This document shows, one piece after another, positions 1 to 5,983 of a stretch of DNA of 32,818 nt. This stretch comes from 2-01-FULL-33-17 sp964401705 (GTDB taxonomy: Bacteria > Patescibacteriota > Minisyncoccia > Phycocordibacterales > UBA9973): assembly GCA_964401705.1 (NCBI GenBank), contig CAYNZJ010000009.1, positions 1-32,818 of the forward strand, read 5' to 3'. The notes beneath the pieces are model-generated. The model was not told where the DNA came from. It ran no database searches and worked only from the letters and a program-made list of their open reading frames with translations. Position 1 is the first letter of the stretch, and every line of letters starts with the position of its first letter. Both the position numbers and the translations under genes were made by a program.

Positions 1-28
1 GATGTTCGATTCGATAGAAGAACACAAA

Positions 29-62
29 ACCATAGTGTATATTCATATGAATACACTATGGT
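29..62. repeat. Perfect 12-bp inverted repeat
   Basis: Bases 29-40 (ACCATAGTGTAT) are the exact reverse complement of 51-62, with a 10-base AT-rich loop that is itself nearly palindromic. There is no T-tract, so a terminator is unlikely. It could be a protein-binding palindrome or one of the many dispersed palindromes in this genome. Confidence 0.6.
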
Positions 63-119
63 CATAAAGCGAAACAAAAGGTAATTACATCTATGTTTCG
101 GGAATGCACTGAATGCCTG

Positions 120-155
120 CCCCGTAGTGAAATTTTTTAATTTCTACTATCGGGG
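120..155. repeat. Palindromic element, CCCCGTAGT family, short copy
   Basis: The ends read CCCCGTAGTGAAATT and AATTTCTACTATCGGGG, forming a long hairpin with almost no loop. A longer relative with the same ends (CCCCGTAGTGAA / CTACTACCGGG) lies at 16533-16608, so this is a repeat family rather than a chance palindrome. Function is unknown; a small non-autonomous mobile element is the simplest reading. Confidence 0.65.
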
Positions 156-186
156 TGTGATTATGATTTTAGTATAAAAATGAAAA

Positions 187-226
187 CCTGCCCGCAATGC
201 TTGAAGCATAGCTGATGCAGGCGGGG
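187..226. repeat. Nested palindrome with CCTGCCCGC / GCAGGCGGGG arms
   Basis: The outer arms CCTGCCCGCA and TGCAGGCGGGG pair imperfectly. Inside them ATGCT and AGCAT form a perfect inner hairpin. The GC-rich arms stand out from the AT-rich surroundings and resemble the CCTGCC/GGCAGG palindrome found inside rsmE at 13243-13263. It is probably a dispersed repeat. Confidence 0.55.
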
Positions 227-227
227 T

Positions 228-261
228 AAAAAGAGCGACGCATTTATGCGTCGCTCTTTTT
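228..261. terminator. Strong bidirectional terminator
   Basis: A perfect 16-bp stem (AAAAAGAGCGACGCAT paired with its complement, 2-base loop) ends in a run of five T on either strand. This is a classic intrinsic terminator. No gene upstream of it is visible in the window, so it may serve a gene or RNA beginning before base 1. Confidence 0.8.
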
Positions 262-283
262 GTTGGGGTAGTTTTTTAGCAAA

Positions 284-436
284 CCTCACCCCTTACCCCT
301 CTCCAATAAATTAGAGAGGGGAATCTTGTGATTCTTTACTAAAAGTTTTTATTAAAACGATATCTAGTTCTTTATTATTTTTATATAACCACACTCCCTT
401 CTCCAGCTTTGCTGGAGAAGGGCTGGGGATGAGGTG
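284..436. repeat. MITE-like element with CCTCACCCC inverted ends
   Basis: The left end (284-304, CCTCACCCCTTACCCC...) matches the reverse complement of the right end (ending GGGGATGAGGTG at 436) at about 16 of 21 positions. Each end carries its own hairpin: CCCCTCTC/GAGAGGGG at 296-321, and a perfect 12-bp stem CCCTTCTCCAGC at 396-422. The AT-rich middle has no convincing ORF. The layout fits a miniature inverted-repeat element; no transposase is seen in the window. Confidence 0.5.
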
Positions 437-460
437 ATGTGTTGTTTTTCTCATAAAAAA

Positions 461-494
461 ATACCCTCTCACTTTCAATAAGTGGCGAGGGTAT
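461..494 (-). terminator. Terminator of the 517-2603 operon
   Basis: On the minus strand a stem built from ATACCCTC and GAGGGTAT, with an inner CACTT/AAGTG pair, is followed by seven T. It sits 23 bases past the stop of the small membrane ORF, so it should end transcription of that operon. Confidence 0.75.
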
Positions 495-516
495 CAATAT
501 TTTTTCACAAACGCAA

Positions 517-675
517 CTAATGAAGTTTAATTATTTCAAGAAGCATTAATAACTTTATTACATTACCTATTATTTCAAGGAATAAATAAATCATAACTAC
601 ATAAAATAATATAGTGATAATTTTGGTTATTTCTTCACCTCTTGATTCTTCTTCTGTTGGATTACTGTCATCCAT
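517..675 (-). CDS. Small predicted membrane protein, 52 aa
   Basis: This short reading frame encodes a hydrophilic acidic start (MDDSNPTEEESRGEE) followed by about 30 almost entirely hydrophobic residues (roughly 17-47: IITILFYVVMIYLFLEIIG and onward), ending IIKLH. It looks like a single-pass or hairpin membrane peptide with the acidic end exposed. It begins only 8 bases after the stop of the large secreted protein on the same strand and is followed at once by a terminator, so the two are very probably one operon. I do not recognise a family. Because it is short, the evidence is its position, its clean amphipathic layout and the terminator. A link to the upstream secreted protein is inference. 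Confidence 0.6.
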   Translation of the reverse strand: MDDSNPTEEESRGEEITKIITILFYVVMIYLFLEIIGNVIKLLMLLEIIKLH

Positions 676-683
676 CTTGTTAC

Positions 684-2603
684 TTACTTAATTTGAATCT
701 TCCTGGTTGCAATACCTTTTTTATCACTCAACATTAGGTAGTAATTACCACCTTTTAATGTAGATAAATCAACATTATTGTTGTTTCTGGCTTCTATGTG
801 TTTCTTAATAACTGTTTTACCAGATTCATCAAAAATAGTTAATTCACTTTCTTCTTGTAATCCAAGTTGAATGTTTCCATCCGATATTGGACAAGGAATA
901 TTGTTAACGTTTTTTTGAAGTTCGGCAATTCCAGCTGTAAACTTAATCTGGAATTTGGATTGGGTACTTATTGGATTTGAACCCAATTGGCTTTGGCCAG
1001 TAAGATTTACCCAAAATGTTCCAGTGTCCAGTGTAATGTTGAATGAACCAGTTCCAGAAGTTTTAGCTAAAGATGAACCAGTAAGGATTTGCTTTGTATA
1101 AACCTGAATGGTTTTACTAGCATCCTTGTAAACTTTAGCATCAACCCCAGTAAGAAGATTATCTTTATCTGAAGTCCATTTCCAATTCACTGTTACAGAT
1201 CCAGACCCAATTGAAACTGAAGTGATTTCTAATGTCGGCACAATGATTTTTGGAACGGCATTCCTGTTCACGGTGTAGCATTTGAGATTGCTGTTGTAGA
1301 TTTTGTTGGCAGCTTCAATAACAAACTCGTAACAGTAGCGACCAGTGTCTACAATGTCAATCCTTGGGCCAGTGAAGGGTCCATTAAGACTAGCGTTAGC
1401 ATCACTGATTTTCCAGATCGATGGAACTGTTTGATACATAGAATCACTAAAGTAAACTCTCATATCAATACGGCCAATCTTACTTGAACTATTTGTCACC
1501 CAATCAATTTTGGGATACATGTAATAGTTGAGATTGCTATAGTCCCAAAGAATTTCCGGAGATAATGCTGTAAACGTTGGAGTAGTCAGTTTTGGCTGAG
1601 TAGTTATAGTAACTGTAATATTGTTACCGATACCAGCTGTATTTTCCCCCCAAGATTTGAAAGGGTACTTGGTATTATCTACCAAGTTTCCAAACCGGAA
1701 TGTCAGGATCTCTGTTTTGTTTGATGCTATTGTTTGGGTCAATGTATCTCCGTTTAATGTGTTAACACAATAAAACTTTGATGAAATTCCAAATGATGTA
1801 GCTTCAATCTTAACAAAAGCACTATCTGTTGTTCCAGATTTACCTGATGCTTCTACTGTAACTGGCTTTGCACTGGATGGAGTTGTCACAAATGTAACAA
1901 TGGTGTCCCAAGAAGAAACACTGTTTGGGGCTTTAATCCAAACATCCACTGTGTCATTTGAAAACATTCCTGAAAGTTTACGCGAATAAGCGTAATTCAT
2001 TCCAATGAAAGAATCAATGGCTGGGTTAGGTTTCCTCCAAATATCAGTCTTGTTTTTGTGATTGTAGCGGAACTGGTACTTTGGGTACACTTTCTCGTAA
2101 TTAGAACCACTGTGTCCAAAAAATTCAATAATACATCCACCGGAAAGTGGGGTAATCTTGAAATTTTGAATTTTTACATTCAATGGTTTCGGATAAACCG
2201 TTACCATTTGTATAGGATAGCCGTACCTGACAACAGTATCACCCTTGATTTTCATTGCAGGGCGAATGTACATGTTGTAGCCAGTTATGCTTTTGGGTGG
2301 TGGTAGATGATTTTTTGATACCGTGAAAGTATCTCTCACCTTTGCCGAATCTTTTGTGAATATTCGGCCCGGAAGCGTGTCCGGTGCGGAAAAGGCCATG
2401 TCTGCTGAATACTCCCACCAGACTTTTACGGTGTCACCTTTTTTCACGGTGATTCCGTAAATAGTGTTGAATGCCTCAATCATGTTCCCAGGAGTTCCGG
2501 GTGTGATTGTTGTTTGTGCGTTTGTGGTTTTTAAAGAACCGATCAAACTCATCGCGGCCAAGAATATGGCGCGGAAAGTCGAAATTTTAAGTAATCTTTT
2601 CAT
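684..2603 (-). CDS. Large secreted protein with T9SS-type C-terminal sorting domain
   Basis: The 639-residue protein starts with a signal peptide (MKRLLKISTFRAIFLAAMSLIG...TTNAQ, cut after about residue 29) of the kind common in Bacteroidota. The middle is a series of beta-rich, fibronectin-III-like segments (about 140-560). The last 80 or so residues match the pattern of a type IX secretion C-terminal domain: LTIFDESGKTVIKK, then VDLSTLKGGNYYLMLSDKKG, then ATRKIQIK. In Bacteroidota that domain directs export through the outer membrane; a CPR cell has no such machinery, so either the gene was acquired or the domain is used differently. A promoter (TTGACT, 17 bp, TACTAT) lies just upstream, back to back with that of the next gene. 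No Shine-Dalgarno is seen. The sorting-domain reading is from pattern; the cellular role is unknown. Confidence 0.75.
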   Translation of the reverse strand: MKRLLKISTFRAIFLAAMSLIGSLKTTNAQTTITPGTPGNMIEAFNTIYGITVKKGDTVKVWWEYSADMAFSAPDTLPGRIFTKDSAKVRDTFTVSKNHLPPPKSITGYNMYIRPAMKIKGDTVVRYGYPIQMVTVYPKPLNVKIQNFKITPLSGGCIIEFFGHSGSNYEKVYPKYQFRYNHKNKTDIWRKPNPAIDSFIGMNYAYSRKLSGMFSNDTVDVWIKAPNSVSSWDTIVTFVTTPSSAKPVTVEASGKSGTTDSAFVKIEATSFGISSKFYCVNTLNGDTLTQTIASNKTEILTFRFGNLVDNTKYPFKSWGENTAGIGNNITVTITTQPKLTTPTFTALSPEILWDYSNLNYYMYPKIDWVTNSSSKIGRIDMRVYFSDSMYQTVPSIWKISDANASLNGPFTGPRIDIVDTGRYCYEFVIEAANKIYNSNLKCYTVNRNAVPKIIVPTLEITSVSIGSGSVTVNWKWTSDKDNLLTGVDAKVYKDASKTIQVYTKQILTGSSLAKTSGTGSFNITLDTGTFWVNLTGQSQLGSNPISTQSKFQIKFTAGIAELQKNVNNIPCPISDGNIQLGLQEESELTIFDESGKTVIKKHIEARNNNNVDLSTLKGGNYYLMLSDKKGIATRKIQIK

Positions 2604-2641
2604 TTCTTTGAAGTATATTTTTTAGTTTTTTATTAACTTAT

Positions 2642-2670
2642 ATAGTATCACATAATAGAGTAAAAGTCAA
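2642..2670 (-). promoter_or_regulatory. Promoter for the 684-2603 gene
   Basis: On the minus strand TTGACT (2665-2670) and TACTAT (2642-2647) are separated by 17 bp. The predicted start gives a leader of about 30 bases. Its -35 box is 9 bp from the -35 box of the opposing promoter, so the two genes may share regulation. Confidence 0.7.
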
Positions 2671-2679
2671 TGGTTATGC

Positions 2680-2707
2680 TTGACAAATTTGTATTATTTG
2701 CTATAAT
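2680..2707 (+). promoter_or_regulatory. Consensus promoter for the 2838 surface-protein gene
   Basis: TTGACA (2680-2685) and TATAAT (2702-2707) are both perfect consensus boxes with a 16-bp spacer. Transcription should begin at about 2714, which is the A of an ATG opening a 19-codon upstream frame and only a few bases before the inverted-repeat leader element. Confidence 0.8.
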
Positions 2708-2713
2708 GGCGGT

Positions 2714-2773
2714 ATGAATCCCGTTAGAGATTTTTCAGTTTATTTAACTAACTTTTTAACGGGAATTAAATAA
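2714..2773 (+). CDS. Possible leaderless upstream ORF, 19 aa
   Basis: The frame reads MNPVRDFSVYLTNFLTGIK and stops at TAA. Its ATG sits 6 bases after the perfect TATAAT box, the same spacing seen at many leaderless genes in this window. The other copy of the leader element, at 23468, also opens with an ATG (MYPVR...). The frame may be a regulatory leader peptide, or may simply be repeat-element sequence. Confidence 0.3.
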   Translation: MNPVRDFSVYLTNFLTGIK

Positions 2774-2839
2774 TAAATTTATGAATTATACAAAAAACAA
2801 CTACGGACGCAATAAAGCACGTCCTATCTCTAACGGGAT
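2718..2839 (+). promoter_or_regulatory. Inverted-repeat leader element, copy 1
   Basis: ATCCCGTTAGAGA (2718-2730) is perfectly complementary to TCTCTAACGGGAT (2827-2839), so the right arm includes the first two bases of the ATG at 2838. A second TAACGGG (2757-2763) can pair with the left arm instead, giving two mutually exclusive folds. Inside, GGACG/CGTCC (2805-2824) forms a hairpin whose loop holds AATAAAG. A second copy with the same ends, core and spacing precedes the unrelated DUF167 gene at 23589. It is either a structured 5' regulatory RNA or a miniature mobile element that delivers a leader and start codon. I do not recognise it as a known riboswitch. Confidence 0.65.
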
Positions 2840-4538
2840 GAAAAAGATTTATGCATTTATCGCATTTTTTATGTTTCTCGGTATGGCCGGGAATGTTTTT
2901 GCTGCAGCACCAACTGTAACTCTTCAAGCTGCAAGTAATATCACACAAAATAGTGCGACTCTTTCGGCTGTGATTAATAGTACAAGTCCTATAAATAATA
3001 TTTTTGAATACGGGACAGACCCATCTTTTGGTTCTAATACACAATCTGTTAATACCACTAGTAAATCAATAAATATTACCGGATTAAGTGCTGGGACTAA
3101 TTACTATTACCGTATTTCAGTATCAAACTCTGACGGTTCAACTGTCGCACCACTTGATGGATCAGGGAACCCTTCATACTACTCATTTAAAACAACGGGG
3201 TATACTACGCCTTATGTTTCTACTCTTGGACCAGACAATATCACTACTTCATCAGCAACACTTAATGGTCGTGTAAATACTTATGGTTTAAATGGAAGTT
3301 ATTATTTCCGTTATTATTCAGGTTCTAGTTGTGCTAGTTATCTTGGAAACACTTCTACTCAATCTTTAACTGGTTCAAGTTCAATTCAATACGTTAGTAA
3401 TAACTTAACAGGGCTTTCAGCAGGGCAATCATATTGTTCTGAGATTATTGCGGTAATTAATGGAGTTGATATTTCAGGTGGTAAGGTTTCGTTTAAAACA
3501 TCTAGTACTGTTACTCCACCACCAACTAATACTTGTAAAATTACAAGCTTTTATGCAGATTCTATAAATTTATCTTATGGTGCATCTACAACAATTCGTT
3601 GGACAACTTCGGGTTGTACTAATGCTACTGTAAATTCACTTAGTGGGTCAGTTCTTAATGGATATCAATCTGTTGGTCCACTATATAGCAATGTAACTTA
3701 TGTATTAAATGCTTCAAATTCTAATAATTCTGATTCAGCAAGTTTAACTATTAATGTAAATTCAAATAATGGTGGTGGGGGTGGTGGTACCACAAAACCA
3801 CAATGTTATTACGACAATACATGTTATTGGAATGGTACAACTTGGGCATATTATAATAATCAAACTACTTATCCAGCATGTTATTACAATGGGACTTGTT
3901 ATTTAAATGGGAATGTTTGGGTTTATTATACTAATAACAATATTGGTAATAATGGTGGTTGTACTACAAATTGTGGTGGTAGCTCTACTATTTATCCAGC
4001 ATGTTACTACACTTCTACATGTTACTGGAATGGATCTAGTTGGGTATATACTTATAATAATACTACTAATACTTATCCAAGTTGTTACTACAGTGGGACT
4101 TGTTATTGTAGTAGTTATTCAAACTGTACTTATTATCAAAACAATAATACAAATCCAGTAAGTGATAATTATACTTATAATCCACATTCACCATATACCG
4201 GTGGTACAAAATATGTAACTCAAAAATTACCAGCCAAGGTTAATACTGTATACATTGACCAACAAGTTCCCGGTAATCCAATTAACCAAGTAGTTACATC
4301 AGGGGTTAATAATGGGTATTATGGTTACTATAATAATTACGACTATACAAATGATTTAATGTATAAATATGGTAGTGATTATAATTATGAAAATACAAAT
4401 GTTCGCCGAGGCAATTTATTAACCGGTAGTGCTGGGTCAAATAACGGAATTACATTACTTAATTTATTAATCGTATTAATTGTAATTGCTGGTATAGTTT
4501 ATTTTGTAAGATCAAACCAACAAAAAGAATTACACTAA
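2838..4538 (+). CDS. Anchored surface protein with Fn3-like domains and Cys/Tyr-rich repeats
   Basis: From the chosen start the protein has 566 residues. A signal peptide (MKKIYAFIAFFMFLGMAGNVFA) is followed by two fibronectin-III-like domains (about 22-115 and 120-215), an Ig-like segment (about 230-305), a glycine linker, and from about 320 to 435 four repeats of the form CYYxxTCYxNGxxWxYY with YPxCYY between them. A membrane helix (about 536-557) and a short basic tail close it, so it should sit on the cell surface anchored by its C-terminus. An in-frame ATG at 2781 would add 19 residues; I prefer 2838 because the signal peptide begins there and the leader element ends there. The tyrosine/asparagine/cysteine repeats suggest an adhesive or disulfide-braced stalk, but the function is not known. 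Confidence 0.75.
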   Translation: MKKIYAFIAFFMFLGMAGNVFAAAPTVTLQAASNITQNSATLSAVINSTSPINNIFEYGTDPSFGSNTQSVNTTSKSINITGLSAGTNYYYRISVSNSDGSTVAPLDGSGNPSYYSFKTTGYTTPYVSTLGPDNITTSSATLNGRVNTYGLNGSYYFRYYSGSSCASYLGNTSTQSLTGSSSIQYVSNNLTGLSAGQSYCSEIIAVINGVDISGGKVSFKTSSTVTPPPTNTCKITSFYADSINLSYGASTTIRWTTSGCTNATVNSLSGSVLNGYQSVGPLYSNVTYVLNASNSNNSDSASLTINVNSNNGGGGGGTTKPQCYYDNTCYWNGTTWAYYNNQTTYPACYYNGTCYLNGNVWVYYTNNNIGNNGGCTTNCGGSSTIYPACYYTSTCYWNGSSWVYTYNNTTNTYPSCYYSGTCYCSSYSNCTYYQNNNTNPVSDNYTYNPHSPYTGGTKYVTQKLPAKVNTVYIDQQVPGNPINQVVTSGVNNGYYGYYNNYDYTNDLMYKYGSDYNYENTNVRRGNLLTGSAGSNNGITLLNLLIVLIVIAGIVYFVRSNQQKELH

Positions 4539-4574
4539 AACAATAAAACTCCCATATGGGAGTTTTATTGTTTT
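4537..4574. terminator. Terminator after the surface-protein gene
   Basis: A near-perfect palindrome (AAAACAATAAAACTCCCAT and its complement) starts at the stop codon and ends in TTTTATTGTTTT. It could act in either direction. Confidence 0.8.
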
Positions 4575-4578
4575 ATAT

Positions 4579-4641
4579 ACCGTCTGCTAGCGGGTGAGGA
4601 CCCCAACACAAATGCCTATGTGAGTTCAGCCGCCAGCAGGC
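4579..4641. repeat. Inverted repeat with GC-rich arms
   Basis: CGTCTGCTAGCGG near the left end pairs with CCGCCAGCAGGCG near the right end with two mismatches, across a loop of about 35 bases. The arms are much richer in GC than their surroundings. It is likely another dispersed palindrome. The rest of 4575-4713 shows no gene. Confidence 0.45.
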
Positions 4642-4713
4642 GACATATAAACTAAAAGCACACAGGTATATACCTACATATAGTATATGTAAGAATGGTT
4701 AAATAATCAAGTA

Positions 4714-4743
4714 AAAAAGACCCGCATTTAAGCGGGTCTTTTT
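4714..4743. terminator. Terminator of RNase P RNA
   Basis: AAAAAGACCCGC (4714-4725) pairs with GCGGGTCTTTTT (4732-4743) across a 6-base loop. It follows the 3' end of rnpB on the minus strand by a few bases. Confidence 0.8.
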
Positions 4744-4747
4744 GTAT

Positions 4748-5095
4748 ATGTGTATTTTATAAGCCGGATTCTGTACCAATAAATTGGTGACAACTATTAA
4801 TCTTGTTTTTATATTACTATAAAAATCTTTGCGACACTCTCTGGCGTTACCGTCAGAGCACGGTCTTGCGTACAGGTAAGGATTTAGCCGTTTCACCCCC
4901 AATGTTACCATCGGGGCTCATCCTTGCGGATGCCTTTGTATTTCTACTAGGGCGTCTCTGCTCGCACCTCTATGCTTGCGCACGATGGGTATTACCCACT
5001 ACCTTTGCTTTAAAAAGCTATACGTCCGGACTTTCCTCACTTCCTAATCCGCCGGTTGGTGGATTTAAGATTGCGCAGTTATCCAAATACACTAT
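4748..5095 (-). ncRNA. rnpB: RNase P RNA, bacterial type A
   Basis: This is the catalytic RNA that removes the 5' leaders of tRNA precursors. Read on the minus strand, the 5' part carries the P4 block GAGGAAAGTCCGGAC (5024-5038), the middle carries GGGGGTGAAACGG, and the 3' end carries ACAGAATCCGGCTTAT. These are the most conserved parts of bacterial RNase P RNA. The closing helix P1 can be placed: GTGTATTT (from 5092) pairs with AAATACAC (4750-4757), which sets the ends to within a few bases. The length of about 345 nt is normal. It begins next to the stop codon of the DUF192 gene, so it is either cotranscribed or uses a promoter inside that gene's end. A strong terminator follows. Confidence 0.93.
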
Positions 5096-5521
5096 TTATT
5101 TATAATATACTTTTGTATTTTTGTCTAGTCCTGATATTTTTCTTTCACCACTATTCATTTCAATAACATATTTGGCTGGTTTTTCTGGATAAAAGGTTTC
5201 TGGATACGATGTTGGTTCTACACTATCAATATATGAAATAACTTTCATATCAGAATCTAGGAATACAATATCAATAGGGTAGAACATATCTTTCATCCAG
5301 AACCCGTAATAGTCAGGTTTCTCAAAAATAAATATCATGACTTCATCTTGTTTTAAATATTTTGTATTAGATAACCCTAAAGATAATTCATTTTCACTGC
5401 GCGCAGTTAGAGCGGTGTAAATTTTATTTGGTGTATAAATTTTTTTATCACGGTTAATTAAAAAAACAATAGTTGTTATTAATAATAAAAAAAATATAAT
5501 GTAAAAAAGTCTTTTTTTCAT
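5096..5521 (-). CDS. DUF192 family protein, membrane-anchored
   Basis: The 141-residue protein has an N-terminal membrane segment (about 5-22) and then a DUF192 domain. Typical features are visible: an E-L-S-x-GLS motif, a VMIFIFEKPDYYGFWMKDM segment with the usual FWMK, the PIDIVFLD strand, and near the end a YVIEMNSGE segment. The family is widespread and of unknown function; here the domain would lie outside the membrane. TATAAT lies 6 bases before the ATG, so the mRNA is probably leaderless. The stop codon touches the 5' end of rnpB, suggesting one transcript. Confidence 0.85.
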   Translation of the reverse strand: MKKRLFYIIFFLLLITTIVFLINRDKKIYTPNKIYTALTARSENELSLGLSNTKYLKQDEVMIFIFEKPDYYGFWMKDMFYPIDIVFLDSDMKVISYIDSVEPTSYPETFYPEKPAKYVIEMNSGERKISGLDKNTKVYYK

Positions 5522-5608
5522 AAAAATATTATATCACAAGCTATAATTAATATATACTTGTACTCATAAACTAGTATATAGATACGAGATAATTTTTTTT
5601 ATAAAAAG

Positions 5609-5617
5609 TTATCCACA
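5609..5617 (+). other. Single DnaA-box-like sequence
   Basis: TTATCCACA is the exact consensus DnaA box, in a 237-bp AT-rich stretch (5522-5758) between divergent genes. I found no second consensus box nearby and no dnaA or dnaN gene, so an origin is not supported. The rest of the stretch shows only AT-rich sequence with possible promoter boxes for the H1-like gene. Confidence 0.25.
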
Positions 5618-5758
5618 GGTTTAATAATAATTTACTTGCAGAGAATATTTTTTTGAGAGAAAATATATATAGTGATGCGGACGTAAATTATTTTTAAAAA
5701 AAATTAATGGTCGAGCCCGTAAAAAATCACGTTAGTAGAATTACTTTACGATACTATT

Positions 5759-5908
5759 ATGCCAGCAAAAAAGAAACCAGCTGCAAAGAAACCAGCTGCA
5801 AAGAAAACAGTTAAAAAAGCAGTTAAAAAGACTGTAAAAAAGACTGTTAAAAAAGCAGTTAAAAAAGCAGCTCCAAAAAAGAAAACAGCTGCAAAGAAAA
5901 AGAAATAA
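5759..5908 (+). CDS. Histone H1-like Lys/Ala-rich peptide, 49 aa
   Basis: The frame encodes 49 residues, 24 of them lysine, built from repeats of the type PAAKK, TVKK and AVKK, starting MPAKKKPAAKK and ending TAAKKKK. Such sequences match the C-terminal tails of histone H1-like and AlgP-like DNA-binding proteins, so binding to DNA or RNA as a nucleoid protein is likely. It is complete, with its own terminator 20 bases downstream. Repeat-rich genes like this can drift in length. Function is inferred from composition only. Confidence 0.75.
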   Translation: MPAKKKPAAKKPAAKKTVKKAVKKTVKKTVKKAVKKAAPKKKTAAKKKK

Positions 5909-5924
5909 TATTTCTTTTATTTAT

Positions 5925-5955
5925 AAAAATCCTCTCTCTATCGGAGGGTTTTTAT
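5925..5955 (+). terminator. Terminator of the H1-like gene
   Basis: AAAATCCTC pairs with GGAGGGTTTTT across a short loop, ending in a T-run. The downstream secA promoter overlaps its end. Confidence 0.7.
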
Positions 5956-5983
5956 TTTGTCTTAAATGTGCTAAAATAATATT

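Noticed and set aside
2058..2306. Plus-strand frame inside the T9SS-like gene
   Set aside because: Antisense shadow with no promoter, no recognisable protein pattern.
4699..5105. Open frames on both strands over the RNase P RNA
   Set aside because: The region has all conserved blocks of RNase P RNA and its terminator; the frames match no protein pattern.
5609..5617. Possible replication origin from a consensus DnaA box in an AT-rich gap
   Set aside because: Only one box, no dnaA/dnaN nearby, no clustered repeats.
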